Below the pieces are notes generated by a model. That model saw only the letters and a program-made list of their open reading frames with translations, was not told the DNA's origin and ran no database searches. A program made the position numbers and the translations under genes. A stretch of DNA of 64,000 nucleotides from GCA-2401735 sp051252095 (GTDB lineage: Bacteria; Pseudomonadota; Gammaproteobacteria; Burkholderiales; Methylophilaceae): the NCBI GenBank assembly GCA_051252095.1, contig JBPOFK010000005.1, positions 1-64,000 on the forward strand, in the 5' to 3' direction. Within the stretch, counting starts at the first letter, position 1, and each line of letters starts with the position of its first letter. Below are positions 57,095 through 64,000 of this stretch, piece by piece.

Positions 57095-58726
57095 ATGCAA
57101 ATCCATACAATCACAACACAAGCTTTCTCAGACCAAAAGCCAGGTACTTCAGGCCTTAGAAAAAAAGTAAAAATATTCCAGCAAGAACATTATCTTGAAA
57201 ACTTTGTGCAAAGTATTTTTGACACACTCACGCTACCAGAGCATGCAGTATTAACATTGGGTGGCGATGGTCGCTTTTATAACCGTACAGCGATACAAAC
57301 GATTATAAAAATGGCGGCAGCGAATGGATTTAGCAAGGTAATTGTTGGACAAGGCGGTATTTTGTCTACACCTGCTGCATCAAATGTGATTCGCCAATAT
57401 GAAACATTTGGCGGGATTATTCTATCGGCAAGTCATAATCCAGCGGGGCCAGAAGAGGATTTTGGTATTAAATATAATACTGCCAACGGCGGACCAGCGC
57501 CTGAGAAAATTACCGAAGCTATTTTTGAGAATAGCAAACAAATTCAACAATATAAAGTTGCAGATATCGCTGATATTGATCTTGATACAATTGGTGAGAC
57601 GCTACTCAATGGGTTTGTTGTAGAAGTCATTAACTCAGTGAATGATTATGCTGATTTGATGGAAAGTATGTTTGATTTTGATGCAATAAAGGCTTTGTTA
57701 GTAGAGGGTTTCACGCTCAAATTTGATGCAATGCATGCTGTCACTGGTCCATATGCGAAAGAGTTATTTATAAATCGCTTGGGTGCGCCTAAGGCTTGTT
57801 TAATGAATTGTGAAGTGAGTGATAATTTTGGAGGAGGGCATCCAGACCCTAATTTAACTTATGCTCACGATTTGGTTGAAATAATGTATGGGAAAGATGC
57901 ACCTGATTTTGGCGCAGCATCGGATGGTGATGGCGATCGTAATATGATTTTAGGCAATCATTTTTTTGTAACGCCATCTGATAGTTTAGCTTTAATTGCT
58001 GCTAATGCTTATTTAATTCCGGCTTACCAAGCAGGTATTGCTGGCGTTGCACGTTCAATGCCTACTAGTGGCGCAGTTGATTTGGTTGCTCAAAAAATGA
58101 ACATAGATTGCTATGAAACCCCAACAGGTTGGAAGTTTTTTGGTAACTTAATGGATGCTGGCAAAGTGACTTTGTGTGGTGAAGAAAGCTTTGGCACAGG
58201 TTCTGCGCATGTTAGAGAAAAGGATGGTTTGTGGGCTGTCTTATGCTGGCTTAATATCTTAGCGAGTAAAAAAGAGAGTGTCGAAAGCATTGTGAAGGCA
58301 CATTGGGCAGAGTATGGTCGTAATGTCTATTCACGCCATGATTTTGAAGCGATTCCTACTGAGGAAGCGAACCGCGTTATAGACCATATTCGGTCTCAGT
58401 TTGACGCACTGCCAAACAAAAATTTTGGGAATTACACTGTAAAAACGTGCGATGATTTTTCTTATACCGATCCTGTTGATGGTTCAATAAGCCATTTGCA
58501 GGGACTAAGAATATTGTTCGAAGATGGCTCTCGTATTGTGTTTAGGTTATCAGGGACAGGAACACAAGGCGCAACTATTAGAATTTACATAGAGGCTTTC
58601 GAGCCTGATACAGCAAAACATCATTTAGATGCACAGGATGCATTGCAAGAGATGATTCAGATAGCAATGCATATTTCTGATTTGGAAGCATTAACAGGCA
58701 GAACGAAACCGACAGTCATTACATAG
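57095..58726 (+). CDS. pgm: Phosphoglucomutase (alpha-D-glucose phosphate-specific)
   Basis: The 543-aa enzyme interconverts glucose-1-P and glucose-6-P. Visible: TSGLRKKV near the N-terminus, the phosphoserine loop GIILSASHNPAGP (about 111-123), metal-binding ASDGDGDRN (about 281-289), the sugar-specific GEESFGTGSAH and the phosphate-binding RLSGTGTQGATIRIY. I chose the ATG at 57095 because longer starts would read through the att repeat. Before the insertions this gene lay 30 bp downstream of tRNA-Pro and probably shared its promoter. Confidence 0.95.
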   Translation: MQIHTITTQAFSDQKPGTSGLRKKVKIFQQEHYLENFVQSIFDTLTLPEHAVLTLGGDGRFYNRTAIQTIIKMAAANGFSKVIVGQGGILSTPAASNVIRQYETFGGIILSASHNPAGPEEDFGIKYNTANGGPAPEKITEAIFENSKQIQQYKVADIADIDLDTIGETLLNGFVVEVINSVNDYADLMESMFDFDAIKALLVEGFTLKFDAMHAVTGPYAKELFINRLGAPKACLMNCEVSDNFGGGHPDPNLTYAHDLVEIMYGKDAPDFGAASDGDGDRNMILGNHFFVTPSDSLALIAANAYLIPAYQAGIAGVARSMPTSGAVDLVAQKMNIDCYETPTGWKFFGNLMDAGKVTLCGEESFGTGSAHVREKDGLWAVLCWLNILASKKESVESIVKAHWAEYGRNVYSRHDFEAIPTEEANRVIDHIRSQFDALPNKNFGNYTVKTCDDFSYTDPVDGSISHLQGLRILFEDGSRIVFRLSGTGTQGATIRIYIEAFEPDTAKHHLDAQDALQEMIQIAMHISDLEALTGRTKPTVIT

Positions 58727-58754
58727 AAAAAGCCAGGTTTAACCTGGCTTTTTT
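58727..58754. terminator. Bidirectional terminator between pgm and the EF-hand gene
   Basis: The stem AAAAGCCAGGTT/AACCTGGCTTTT is a perfect palindrome with a T run on the right and an A run on the left, so it serves both convergent genes. Confidence 0.88.
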
Positions 58755-58773
58755 GCTTATATAACAAAGAGAA

Positions 58774-59259
58774 TTAACTCACTAATCCTTCAGATCCCCA
58801 CTCTTGTAATGTTAGCTCTTTATTTTTCGATTTATCAAGCGTATTGAATACTTTAAATTGATGAATGAGAAATTCTGCTTTCGATACGGTTGTATCTTTG
58901 TTGTCATCCATTGCATTCATCATTTCAGCTTTTGTCAGTTCGTTTAAGTAACCACCAGTTGCTAATGTTGGATTTTTATTTTTTATTTTTTTTCCGACCC
59001 ATTCGTTCTGATCAAGAAAACCATCATTATTGTGGTCTAATTCATTAAAAAGGCGGTCGTTAAATCGATAATACTCACCAGATGAGACAAGGTTATTTTT
59101 ATTGGTATCAATTTTGTTCATTAATACTGGATTTTGAAATTCGCTGGCGTATCCGCCGGTGCTTAGATGGGCTTGTTTTGCGTGTGAGGCTATTGAGGTA
59201 ATACTTGTGAGTGTGAGGGTGCTTAATGTGATCAGTAATTTCTTTTGTTTTAAATTCAT
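58774..59259 (-). CDS. Secreted EF-hand calcium-binding protein
   Basis: The 161-aa protein has a signal peptide (to about residue 27, ITSIASHA) and four EF-hand-like loops: DTNKNNLVSSGEY, DHNNDGFLDQNEW, DDNKDTTVSKAEF and DKSKNKELTLQEW. The first and fourth have weaker Asp patterns. It would be a periplasmic calcium sensor or buffer; partner unknown. Two GGY repeats (STGGYASEF, ATGGYLNEL) precede the loop pairs. Confidence 0.85.
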   Translation of the reverse strand: MNLKQKKLLITLSTLTLTSITSIASHAKQAHLSTGGYASEFQNPVLMNKIDTNKNNLVSSGEYYRFNDRLFNELDHNNDGFLDQNEWVGKKIKNKNPTLATGGYLNELTKAEMMNAMDDNKDTTVSKAEFLIHQFKVFNTLDKSKNKELTLQEWGSEGLVS

Positions 59260-59383
59260 AAATCTCCTATAAAAATTAAAAAATACAAGGCAACAATTGC
59301 TTGCCTATAACCGTTTGACAACAAAAAAAGAAGATTGTTCATTACTCATAAATAAAATTAGCTTATTTATTATATGCTTACAG

Positions 59384-59857
59384 TTATCTTGCTGGTTTTA
59401 TTGTCATCTCCCCCTTATATAGGCGTACGTCCATGCGTCCTAAAAAGCTCATGCCAAGTAAAACATCACCTTGTAAGCCAGGTGCGATTGATGCGGAGAC
59501 ATTTTTCGCTTCAATGCCGCCTAATTTGACGGAATTCAATCTAACTAAGTAGCTAACCGTATCGCCATTTGCAGTAGCCGCTCTAACGGCTGATACACTT
59601 TTTAAATTCAATTTATCGGCTACGGCTTGTGAAATGGCAACACCAGTTGCGCCTGTATCTACCAATACATTCACCTTATGCCCATTGATAAGCGCTTCAG
59701 CTCTATAATGCCCATCTAGACCTCTTTTGAGGGTTACTTCTGTATCGGACCCAAGCGCATTTAGTTTATTAGGATTTTGAATATTGTCTGCTAAATAGTA
59801 AATTGCTGCAGCAATACAAACCCATACAATCGTAAGAAATAGACCGTTTTTTGACAT
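59384..59857 (-). CDS. Retropepsin-like (clan AA) aspartic protease, membrane-anchored
   Basis: The 157-aa protein has an N-terminal membrane segment (LFLTIVWVCIAAAIYYLA) and a retropepsin-like domain with VLVDTGATGVAIS (catalytic DTGA, about residue 67) and the LLGMSFLGRM segment, as in the TIGR02281 family. Substrate unknown; a homodimer on the periplasmic face is expected. It starts 3 bp after the phosphomannomutase stop region and is probably co-transcribed. Confidence 0.88.
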   Translation of the reverse strand: MSKNGLFLTIVWVCIAAAIYYLADNIQNPNKLNALGSDTEVTLKRGLDGHYRAEALINGHKVNVLVDTGATGVAISQAVADKLNLKSVSAVRAATANGDTVSYLVRLNSVKLGGIEAKNVSASIAPGLQGDVLLGMSFLGRMDVRLYKGEMTIKPAR

Positions 59858-59860
59858 CCG

Positions 59861-61267
59861 CTAAAATGGTAGTTTGACATCAGGTGCTTCGGCTAAGATT
59901 ACCGACCTGAATTCATTTTGTATACGCTGTAATGCAGCTTCATTATCTGCTTCAAACCTTAGCACAATGACAGGGGTTGTATTTGATGGTCGCATCAAGC
60001 CAAATCCATCCGCATATTCAACTCTTAGACCGTCAATAGTCAGTACTTCAGCATCTTCAAATTTTGCTGTTTTCTGTAATGTTGCAATTAGCGCGTGTGG
60101 TTCGCCTTCTTTCATATTGATGTGCTGTTCAGGGGTGCTCACACTATCAGGCAATGCATTCAATACGGCAGAGGGGTCATTAAATTGGCTGAGAATTTCC
60201 AACAAGCGTGCGCCAGAATACAGGCCATCGTCGAATCCATACCAGCGCTCTTTGAAAAATACGTGACCGCTCATCTCTCCAGCTAAAGCTGAGCCTGTTT
60301 CTTTCATTTTGGCTTTTACTAGTGAGTGACCAGTCTTCCACATGAGCGGATTGCCACCACGTGCTTTAATCCAAGGCGCTAAATTACGTGTAGATTTGAC
60401 ATCATAAATGATGGTTGCGCCTGGATCGCGCTTAAGCACATCCTCAGCAAATAGCAGCAATTGGCGGTCTGGGTAGATAATGTTGCCTTCTTTGGTAACG
60501 ACACCTAATCGATCACCGTCGCCATCAAAAGCAAGCCCAATTTCGGCATCATCCGTTTTTAATGCGTTTATTAAGTCTTTTAAATTGTCAGGGACAGAGG
60601 GGTCTGGATGGTGATTTGGAAAATGACCATCAACTTCACAGAATAATTCCTCTACTTCACAGCCGAGCGCCTCATATAGCTTTTTCGCAAATGCACCAGC
60701 AACACCGTTTCCGCAATCGACCGCGATTTTCATTGGTCGAGAAAGTTTGATATGGCTACTAATTTTATTGATATATTCTTCATCAATGTTGTAGCTACTT
60801 TCTTCGCCATTTCCAGTCGACAGATCTTTGTTTTCTATACGTAAACGTAAATTTTGAATAACATCACCTGAGAGGGTATCCCCTGCAAGGACCATTTTTA
60901 AGCCATTGTAATCTGGTGGATTATGGCTGCCTGTTACCATCACACCACAGTTAGTATTAAGATGATAAGCAGCAAAGTAAACGACGGGCGTTGCAACCAA
61001 ACCTAAATTAATGACGTTGATGCCAGATTTGCGAATGCCTTTTGAGAGTGCCGCTGCCAGTTCTGGGCCTGATAAACGGCCATCGTAACCGATGCAGATG
61101 GTGTGTTGTTTACGTGCAACGGCTTCACTGCCCAGTGCATGACCAATGGCTTCTACAATTTCAGGGGTCAGTGTTTTGCCAACAATGCCGCGAATATCAT
61201 AGGCTTTAAAAATTTCTTTGGGAATACTATCCGATGTGTTGTTGCTAGGTTGTGTATTTGAATGCAT
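59861..61267 (-). CDS. Phosphomannomutase/phosphoglucomutase (AlgC/ManB type)
   Basis: The 468-aa enzyme has four alpha-D-phosphohexomutase domains: start IPKEIFKAYDIRGIVG, phosphoserine loop GVMVTGSHNPPDYNG (about 100-115), metal loop LAFDGDGDRLGVV (about 242-250), GEMSGHVFFKERW and the phosphate site PSNTTPVIVLRFEA. It supplies mannose-1-P/glucose-1-P for surface polysaccharide. Start at the ATG at 61267; an upstream TTG would add five residues. The 5' end overlaps the DUF3307 gene by 23 bp. Confidence 0.93.
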   Translation of the reverse strand: MHSNTQPSNNTSDSIPKEIFKAYDIRGIVGKTLTPEIVEAIGHALGSEAVARKQHTICIGYDGRLSGPELAAALSKGIRKSGINVINLGLVATPVVYFAAYHLNTNCGVMVTGSHNPPDYNGLKMVLAGDTLSGDVIQNLRLRIENKDLSTGNGEESSYNIDEEYINKISSHIKLSRPMKIAVDCGNGVAGAFAKKLYEALGCEVEELFCEVDGHFPNHHPDPSVPDNLKDLINALKTDDAEIGLAFDGDGDRLGVVTKEGNIIYPDRQLLLFAEDVLKRDPGATIIYDVKSTRNLAPWIKARGGNPLMWKTGHSLVKAKMKETGSALAGEMSGHVFFKERWYGFDDGLYSGARLLEILSQFNDPSAVLNALPDSVSTPEQHINMKEGEPHALIATLQKTAKFEDAEVLTIDGLRVEYADGFGLMRPSNTTPVIVLRFEADNEAALQRIQNEFRSVILAEAPDVKLPF

Positions 61268-61616
61268 AGTAAATAATCGCAAAATAAGTAAGATGATGTA
61301 AAAATTGATCGAAGCCTAGCAATAACCAAAACCATTCGCTGTTATCTGGTTTTAAATGGTAATGCCTTGAGAGATTCATTTTTGCCCAATCAATATGGTA
61401 GTGCAGCAATAGGTCTAGCAATCCGAATACAAGCGCTACTTGATAGTTCAAGAAATAGCAGAGTACGATAAAGGTACCTATACCGTGTAGACCAGCGTGT
61501 ACAATGCCGCCAAGATGAAGATAGCGTCCTTTGTTTTTGTATAACCAAGGGAACATCTGCAATGGGAAGTCGCAAATGAAATGCTTGATGAAAAGCCCAA
61601 GCAATGCTTCAAACAT
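61245..61616 (-). CDS. DUF3307 family membrane protein
   Basis: The 123-aa protein has the DUF3307 pattern: an N-terminal LGLFIKHFICDFPLQ, LGGIVHAGLHGIGTFIVLCY, HYHIDWAKMNLSRHY and a C-terminal FDQFLHHLTYFAIIYY. It has about three membrane segments with conserved His/Asp, function unknown. It follows iscX by 2 bp and overlaps the phosphomannomutase gene. Confidence 0.85.
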   Translation of the reverse strand: MFEALLGLFIKHFICDFPLQMFPWLYKNKGRYLHLGGIVHAGLHGIGTFIVLCYFLNYQVALVFGLLDLLLHYHIDWAKMNLSRHYHLKPDNSEWFWLLLGFDQFLHHLTYFAIIYYAFKYTT

Positions 61617-61618
61617 GA

Positions 61619-61813
61619 TTAGCTCGCTTCATCAATCCATGCTAGTTGAATCGCTTCCAGAATCTTTTCACCACAATGCTCTTCAATATCTTCAAACCCA
61701 TCTAACGCCATTACCCATTCCATTAAGTCGGTAAATCGAATGGTTTTAGGGTTTGTTTCTGGGTATTTGTCGTATAAGTCTTCTGCAATTCTTTGGGAGT
61801 CTGTCCACTTCAT
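61619..61813 (-). CDS. iscX: Fe-S cluster assembly accessory protein IscX
   Basis: The 64-aa acidic protein MKWTDSQRIAEDLYDKYPET, then KTIRFTDLMEWVMALDGFED, EKILEAIQLAWIDE is a clear IscX (YfhJ). It binds IscS and iron and modulates cluster assembly on IscU. In many genomes it closes the isc operon (after fdx); here it is detached and precedes DUF3307. Confidence 0.95.
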   Translation of the reverse strand: MKWTDSQRIAEDLYDKYPETNPKTIRFTDLMEWVMALDGFEDIEEHCGEKILEAIQLAWIDEAS

Positions 61814-61883
61814 TTACGTGTGCTTTAGTCCTGATTGTTTGAGTGTAGTAATTATAGCCTGCTAACAAAAGGATTTGAAAGCT

Positions 61884-61968
61884 AAAAAAAACCCAACCAC
61901 GAGGGTTGGGAAGAGGGAGGAGGGCGAAACTTTGGAGAATTACGTTTCGTTTCTTTATAAGCAAGCTG
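61884..61968 (-). ncRNA. Candidate small RNA with CU-rich single-stranded linker
   Basis: On the minus strand a TATACT -10 candidate (61980-61975) is followed by a hairpin CGAAAC/GTTTCG (about 61948-61925), an unpaired CCCTCCTCCCTCTT linker, and a perfect terminator hairpin CCCAACC/GGTTGGG with eight T (61910-61884). No gene lies upstream on that strand for the terminator to serve. The CU-rich linker could pair with Shine-Dalgarno sequences. Confidence 0.45.
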
Positions 61969-61980
61969 TGTGCCAGTATA

Positions 61981-62188
61981 TTTTTATAAAATAAAACAAC
62001 AGCTTAGTTAAATTAATGTTATTGACCGTGCATGAATGACATTGAAATCATGCATTTGGTGCATTATTTTGGTGCGCATCACTTAACAGTTGCCCTATGC
62101 AGACTATCGGATTTAAGTTTCAAGTAAACACTTTGGCATGATAAAATGCTGCTTCATTTTTAAGTCAATTTGGAAATCATTAAACCTC
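61981..62188. other. AT-rich promoter region upstream of glyA
   Basis: No gene is visible. The stretch includes the -35 side of the sRNA candidate and a TATGCA-AACAGTTGCC and TGGTGCATTATTTTGGTGCGCA segment with a repeated GGTGC. glyA promoters presumably lie here; no purine-regulator box or glycine riboswitch is recognised. Confidence 0.4.
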
Positions 62189-63436
62189 ATGTTTAGTCAC
62201 GCAAAAACGCTTCATATTACGGACCCTGAAATCGCAAGAATGATTGATGCTGAAGTTGTCCGACAAGACCAGCACATCGAGCTGATTGCGTCAGAAAACT
62301 ATACAAGTCCTGCTGTAATGGAGGCGCAAGGTTCACAGTTAACCAATAAGTATGCAGAAGGTTATCCTGGTAAGCGATTTTATGGTGGCTGCGAATTTGT
62401 CGATCAAGTAGAGCAGTTAGCGATTGACCGTTTGAAACGCTTGTATGGTGCTGAGTATGCAAATGTACAACCACATTCAGGTTCGCAAGCAAACCAGGCT
62501 GTGTATTTTGCAATGCTCAAGCCAGGCGACACTATTATGGGGATGAACTTAGGTCATGGCGGGCATTTAACGCATGGGTCACCAGCTAATATTTCAGGCA
62601 AGTTGTTCAACATTGTAGCTTATGGACTTAATGAGAAGGAAGAGATTGATTACGATGATATGGAGCGCATTGCGCTTGAAACAAAGCCTAAGTTATTAAT
62701 CGGCGGTGCTTCAGCTTATGCTTTACGCTTTGATTGGGCGCGTATGGCTGAAATTGCCAAAAAAGTCGGTGCCTATTTCATGGTAGATATGGCACATTAC
62801 TCAGGGTTGATTGCGGCAGGTGTTTACCCTAATCCAGTGCCTCACGCTGATTTTGTCACTTCGACGACACACAAAACCCTACGCGGCCCACGAGGCGGTA
62901 TTATTCTAGCAAAAGCTGAATTTGAGAAACAATTAAATTCAAGTGTATTCCCAAGTTTGCAAGGTGGGCCATTAATGCATGTGATGGCAGGCAAAGCGAC
63001 GGCATTTTTAGAGGCTTCGACGCCAGAGTTTAAAGTCTATCAAACACAAGTATTGAAAAATGCTGTGGTGATGGCAGAAACTTTAGCAGAGCGTGGTTTG
63101 CGCATTATCTCTGGGCGCACAGAGTCGCATGTCTTTTTAGTAGACTTGCGACCAAAAGGTTTGACCGGTAAAGCGGCTGACGCAGTATTAGGATTAGCCC
63201 ATATTACCGTCAATAAGAATGCGATTCCGAATGACCCAGAAAGTCCATTTGTTACTTCTGGTATTCGGATTGGTTCACCCGCGATTACAACACGCGGCTT
63301 TAAAGAGCAAGAAGCAAAGCTGGTTGCCAATTTGATTGCTGATGTATTGGATAACCCAGCGGATGAGGAAGCGATTGCAGCGACTAAGACACGCGTGCAT
63401 GAATTAACTTCACGCTTTCCGGTTTATACCGACTAA
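62189..63436 (+). CDS. glyA: Serine hydroxymethyltransferase
   Basis: The 415-aa PLP enzyme interconverts serine and glycine with tetrahydrofolate; in serine-cycle or RuMP methylotrophs it is also a main one-carbon node. Visible: QHIELIASENYTSPAVMEAQ, NKYAEGYPGKRFYGGCE, the PLP lysine segment VTSTTHKTLRGPRGG (about residue 230) and FVTSGIRIGSPAITTRGF. Start ATG 62189 gives the family N-terminus; the longer frame at 62138 does not. Confidence 0.97.
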   Translation: MFSHAKTLHITDPEIARMIDAEVVRQDQHIELIASENYTSPAVMEAQGSQLTNKYAEGYPGKRFYGGCEFVDQVEQLAIDRLKRLYGAEYANVQPHSGSQANQAVYFAMLKPGDTIMGMNLGHGGHLTHGSPANISGKLFNIVAYGLNEKEEIDYDDMERIALETKPKLLIGGASAYALRFDWARMAEIAKKVGAYFMVDMAHYSGLIAAGVYPNPVPHADFVTSTTHKTLRGPRGGIILAKAEFEKQLNSSVFPSLQGGPLMHVMAGKATAFLEASTPEFKVYQTQVLKNAVVMAETLAERGLRIISGRTESHVFLVDLRPKGLTGKAADAVLGLAHITVNKNAIPNDPESPFVTSGIRIGSPAITTRGFKEQEAKLVANLIADVLDNPADEEAIAATKTRVHELTSRFPVYTD

Positions 63437-63455
63437 TGTGCAATAAAAATCACGT

Positions 63456-63902
63456 ATGAAGTGCCCTTTTTGTAGTGCTGACGATACACAAGTCATTGAC
63501 TCTCGAGTTAATGACGAAGGTGATGCGATTCGTCGTAGGCGACGTTGCGGTAGTTGTGACAAAAGATTTACGACTTATGAAACCGCGGATTTGCGCTTAC
63601 CTCAGGTGGTTAAAGGTAATGGTAACCGTGAAGACTTCAAAGATGAAAAGTTACGCGAAGGCTTTTTCCTTGCGTTGCATAAACGACCTGTTTCTGCGGA
63701 GCTAATTGAAGAAGCGCTACATCATATTCGTAGCAAATTGCTTGTGATGGGTGAACGCGAAGTCCCCTCAAGACAAATTGGAGAGCTGGTCATGGCTGAG
63801 TTGCGAAAGCTTGATAAAGTTGCTTATATCCGGTTTGCGTCCGTTTATCGCAGTTTTCAAGACGCAGACGACTTCCGTGATGCACTTAAAGATTTAAAAT
63901 AG
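63456..63902 (+). CDS. nrdR: Transcriptional repressor NrdR
   Basis: The 148-aa protein has the zinc ribbon (MKCPFCSADDTQVIDSR, then CGSCDKRFTTYE) and an ATP-cone domain (about 46-136, VVKGNGNREDFKDEKLREGF). It represses ribonucleotide reductase genes according to the dATP/ATP level. It lies 20 bp after glyA and just before ribD, the common proteobacterial order. Confidence 0.97.
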   Translation: MKCPFCSADDTQVIDSRVNDEGDAIRRRRRCGSCDKRFTTYETADLRLPQVVKGNGNREDFKDEKLREGFFLALHKRPVSAELIEEALHHIRSKLLVMGEREVPSRQIGELVMAELRKLDKVAYIRFASVYRSFQDADDFRDALKDLK

Positions 63903-63907
63903 AATTG

Positions 63908-64000
63908 ATGATGAGTAACTTCACGCCTGATGACCACGTTTACATGGCTCAGGCTTTGCGGTTAGCAGAACAAGGTCTTTATACTACGATGCCTAACCCG
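63908..64000 (+). CDS. ribD: Riboflavin biosynthesis protein RibD, N-terminal part
   Basis: The frame starts at ATG 63908 (or 63911), 6 bp after nrdR, and is open to the window edge. The 31 residues (PDDHVYMAQALRLAEQGLY, then TTMPNP) match the start of the deaminase domain of RibD, where TxPNPxVG follows. Genomic position after nrdR is typical. The rest lies outside. Confidence 0.88.
   Translation, partial: MMSNFTPDDHVYMAQALRLAEQGLYTTMPNP

Overview
The window is a low-GC betaproteobacterial chromosome segment. The order thrS-infC-rpmI-rplT-pheS-pheT-ihfA-merR-tRNA-Pro, with iscX and a glyA-nrdR-ribD run further on, suggests a methylotroph-like Nitrosomonadales/Methylophilaceae member. This is inferred from gene order and protein style; no database was searched.

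Layout. 1-4.4 kb: a DUF4124 secreted protein cut by the window edge, a neutral zinc metallopeptidase, a Nudix hydrolase, a nucleotide-sugar-epimerase-like protein and a lytic transglycosylase. 4.4-12.2 kb: tRNA-Val and the translation/IHF operon, in which infC uses a rare AUA or AUU start, ending at tRNA-Pro(GGG). 12.2-51.9 kb: a complete-looking temperate prophage of about 39.7 kb integrated in the 3' end of tRNA-Pro. 51.9-57.07 kb: a second, compact 5.1-kb element in tandem at the same site. The att core occurs three times: 12157-12207, 51866-51916 and, as 45 bp, 57021-57065. 57.1-64 kb: host genes again (pgm, EF-hand protein, aspartic protease, phosphomannomutase, DUF3307, iscX, glyA, nrdR, ribD start).

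Prophage. The leftward arm holds the integrase, small early genes and a CI-type repressor. It includes a DUF1566 protein whose C-terminus looks like a diversity-generating retroelement target, although no reverse transcriptase is present. Two operator clusters share an ACAATTGT core. The rightward arm starts with a YdaS/Cro-like gene and an initiator-type tRNA-Met followed by a structured, terminator-ended stretch. Then come a CII-like regulator, a DNA methyltransferase, a VirE-type primase/helicase, an iteron-like origin candidate, a Q-like antiterminator and a lambda-like late promoter/terminator. The late genes join an HK97-type head (HNH, P27 small terminase, large terminase, portal, ClpP-type protease, capsid) to a Mu-type contractile tail. 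The tail module has a programmed -1 frameshift in the tail chaperone genes. Accessory genes (a 14-repeat histidine-containing protein and a secreted DUF1996 protein), a lysis cassette and a hicAB toxin-antitoxin pair complete it.

Small element. It carries a tyrosine integrase, an excisionase-like HTH protein, a TcmP (three-Cys-motif partner) gene facing a DUF5131 (three-Cys-motif) gene, a rolling-circle HUH Rep and a GC-rich hairpin region that could be its origin. It has no virion genes. It reads as an integrated rolling-circle replicon or phage satellite whose cargo is the TcmP/DUF5131 pair, and it is the best candidate here for an undescribed system.
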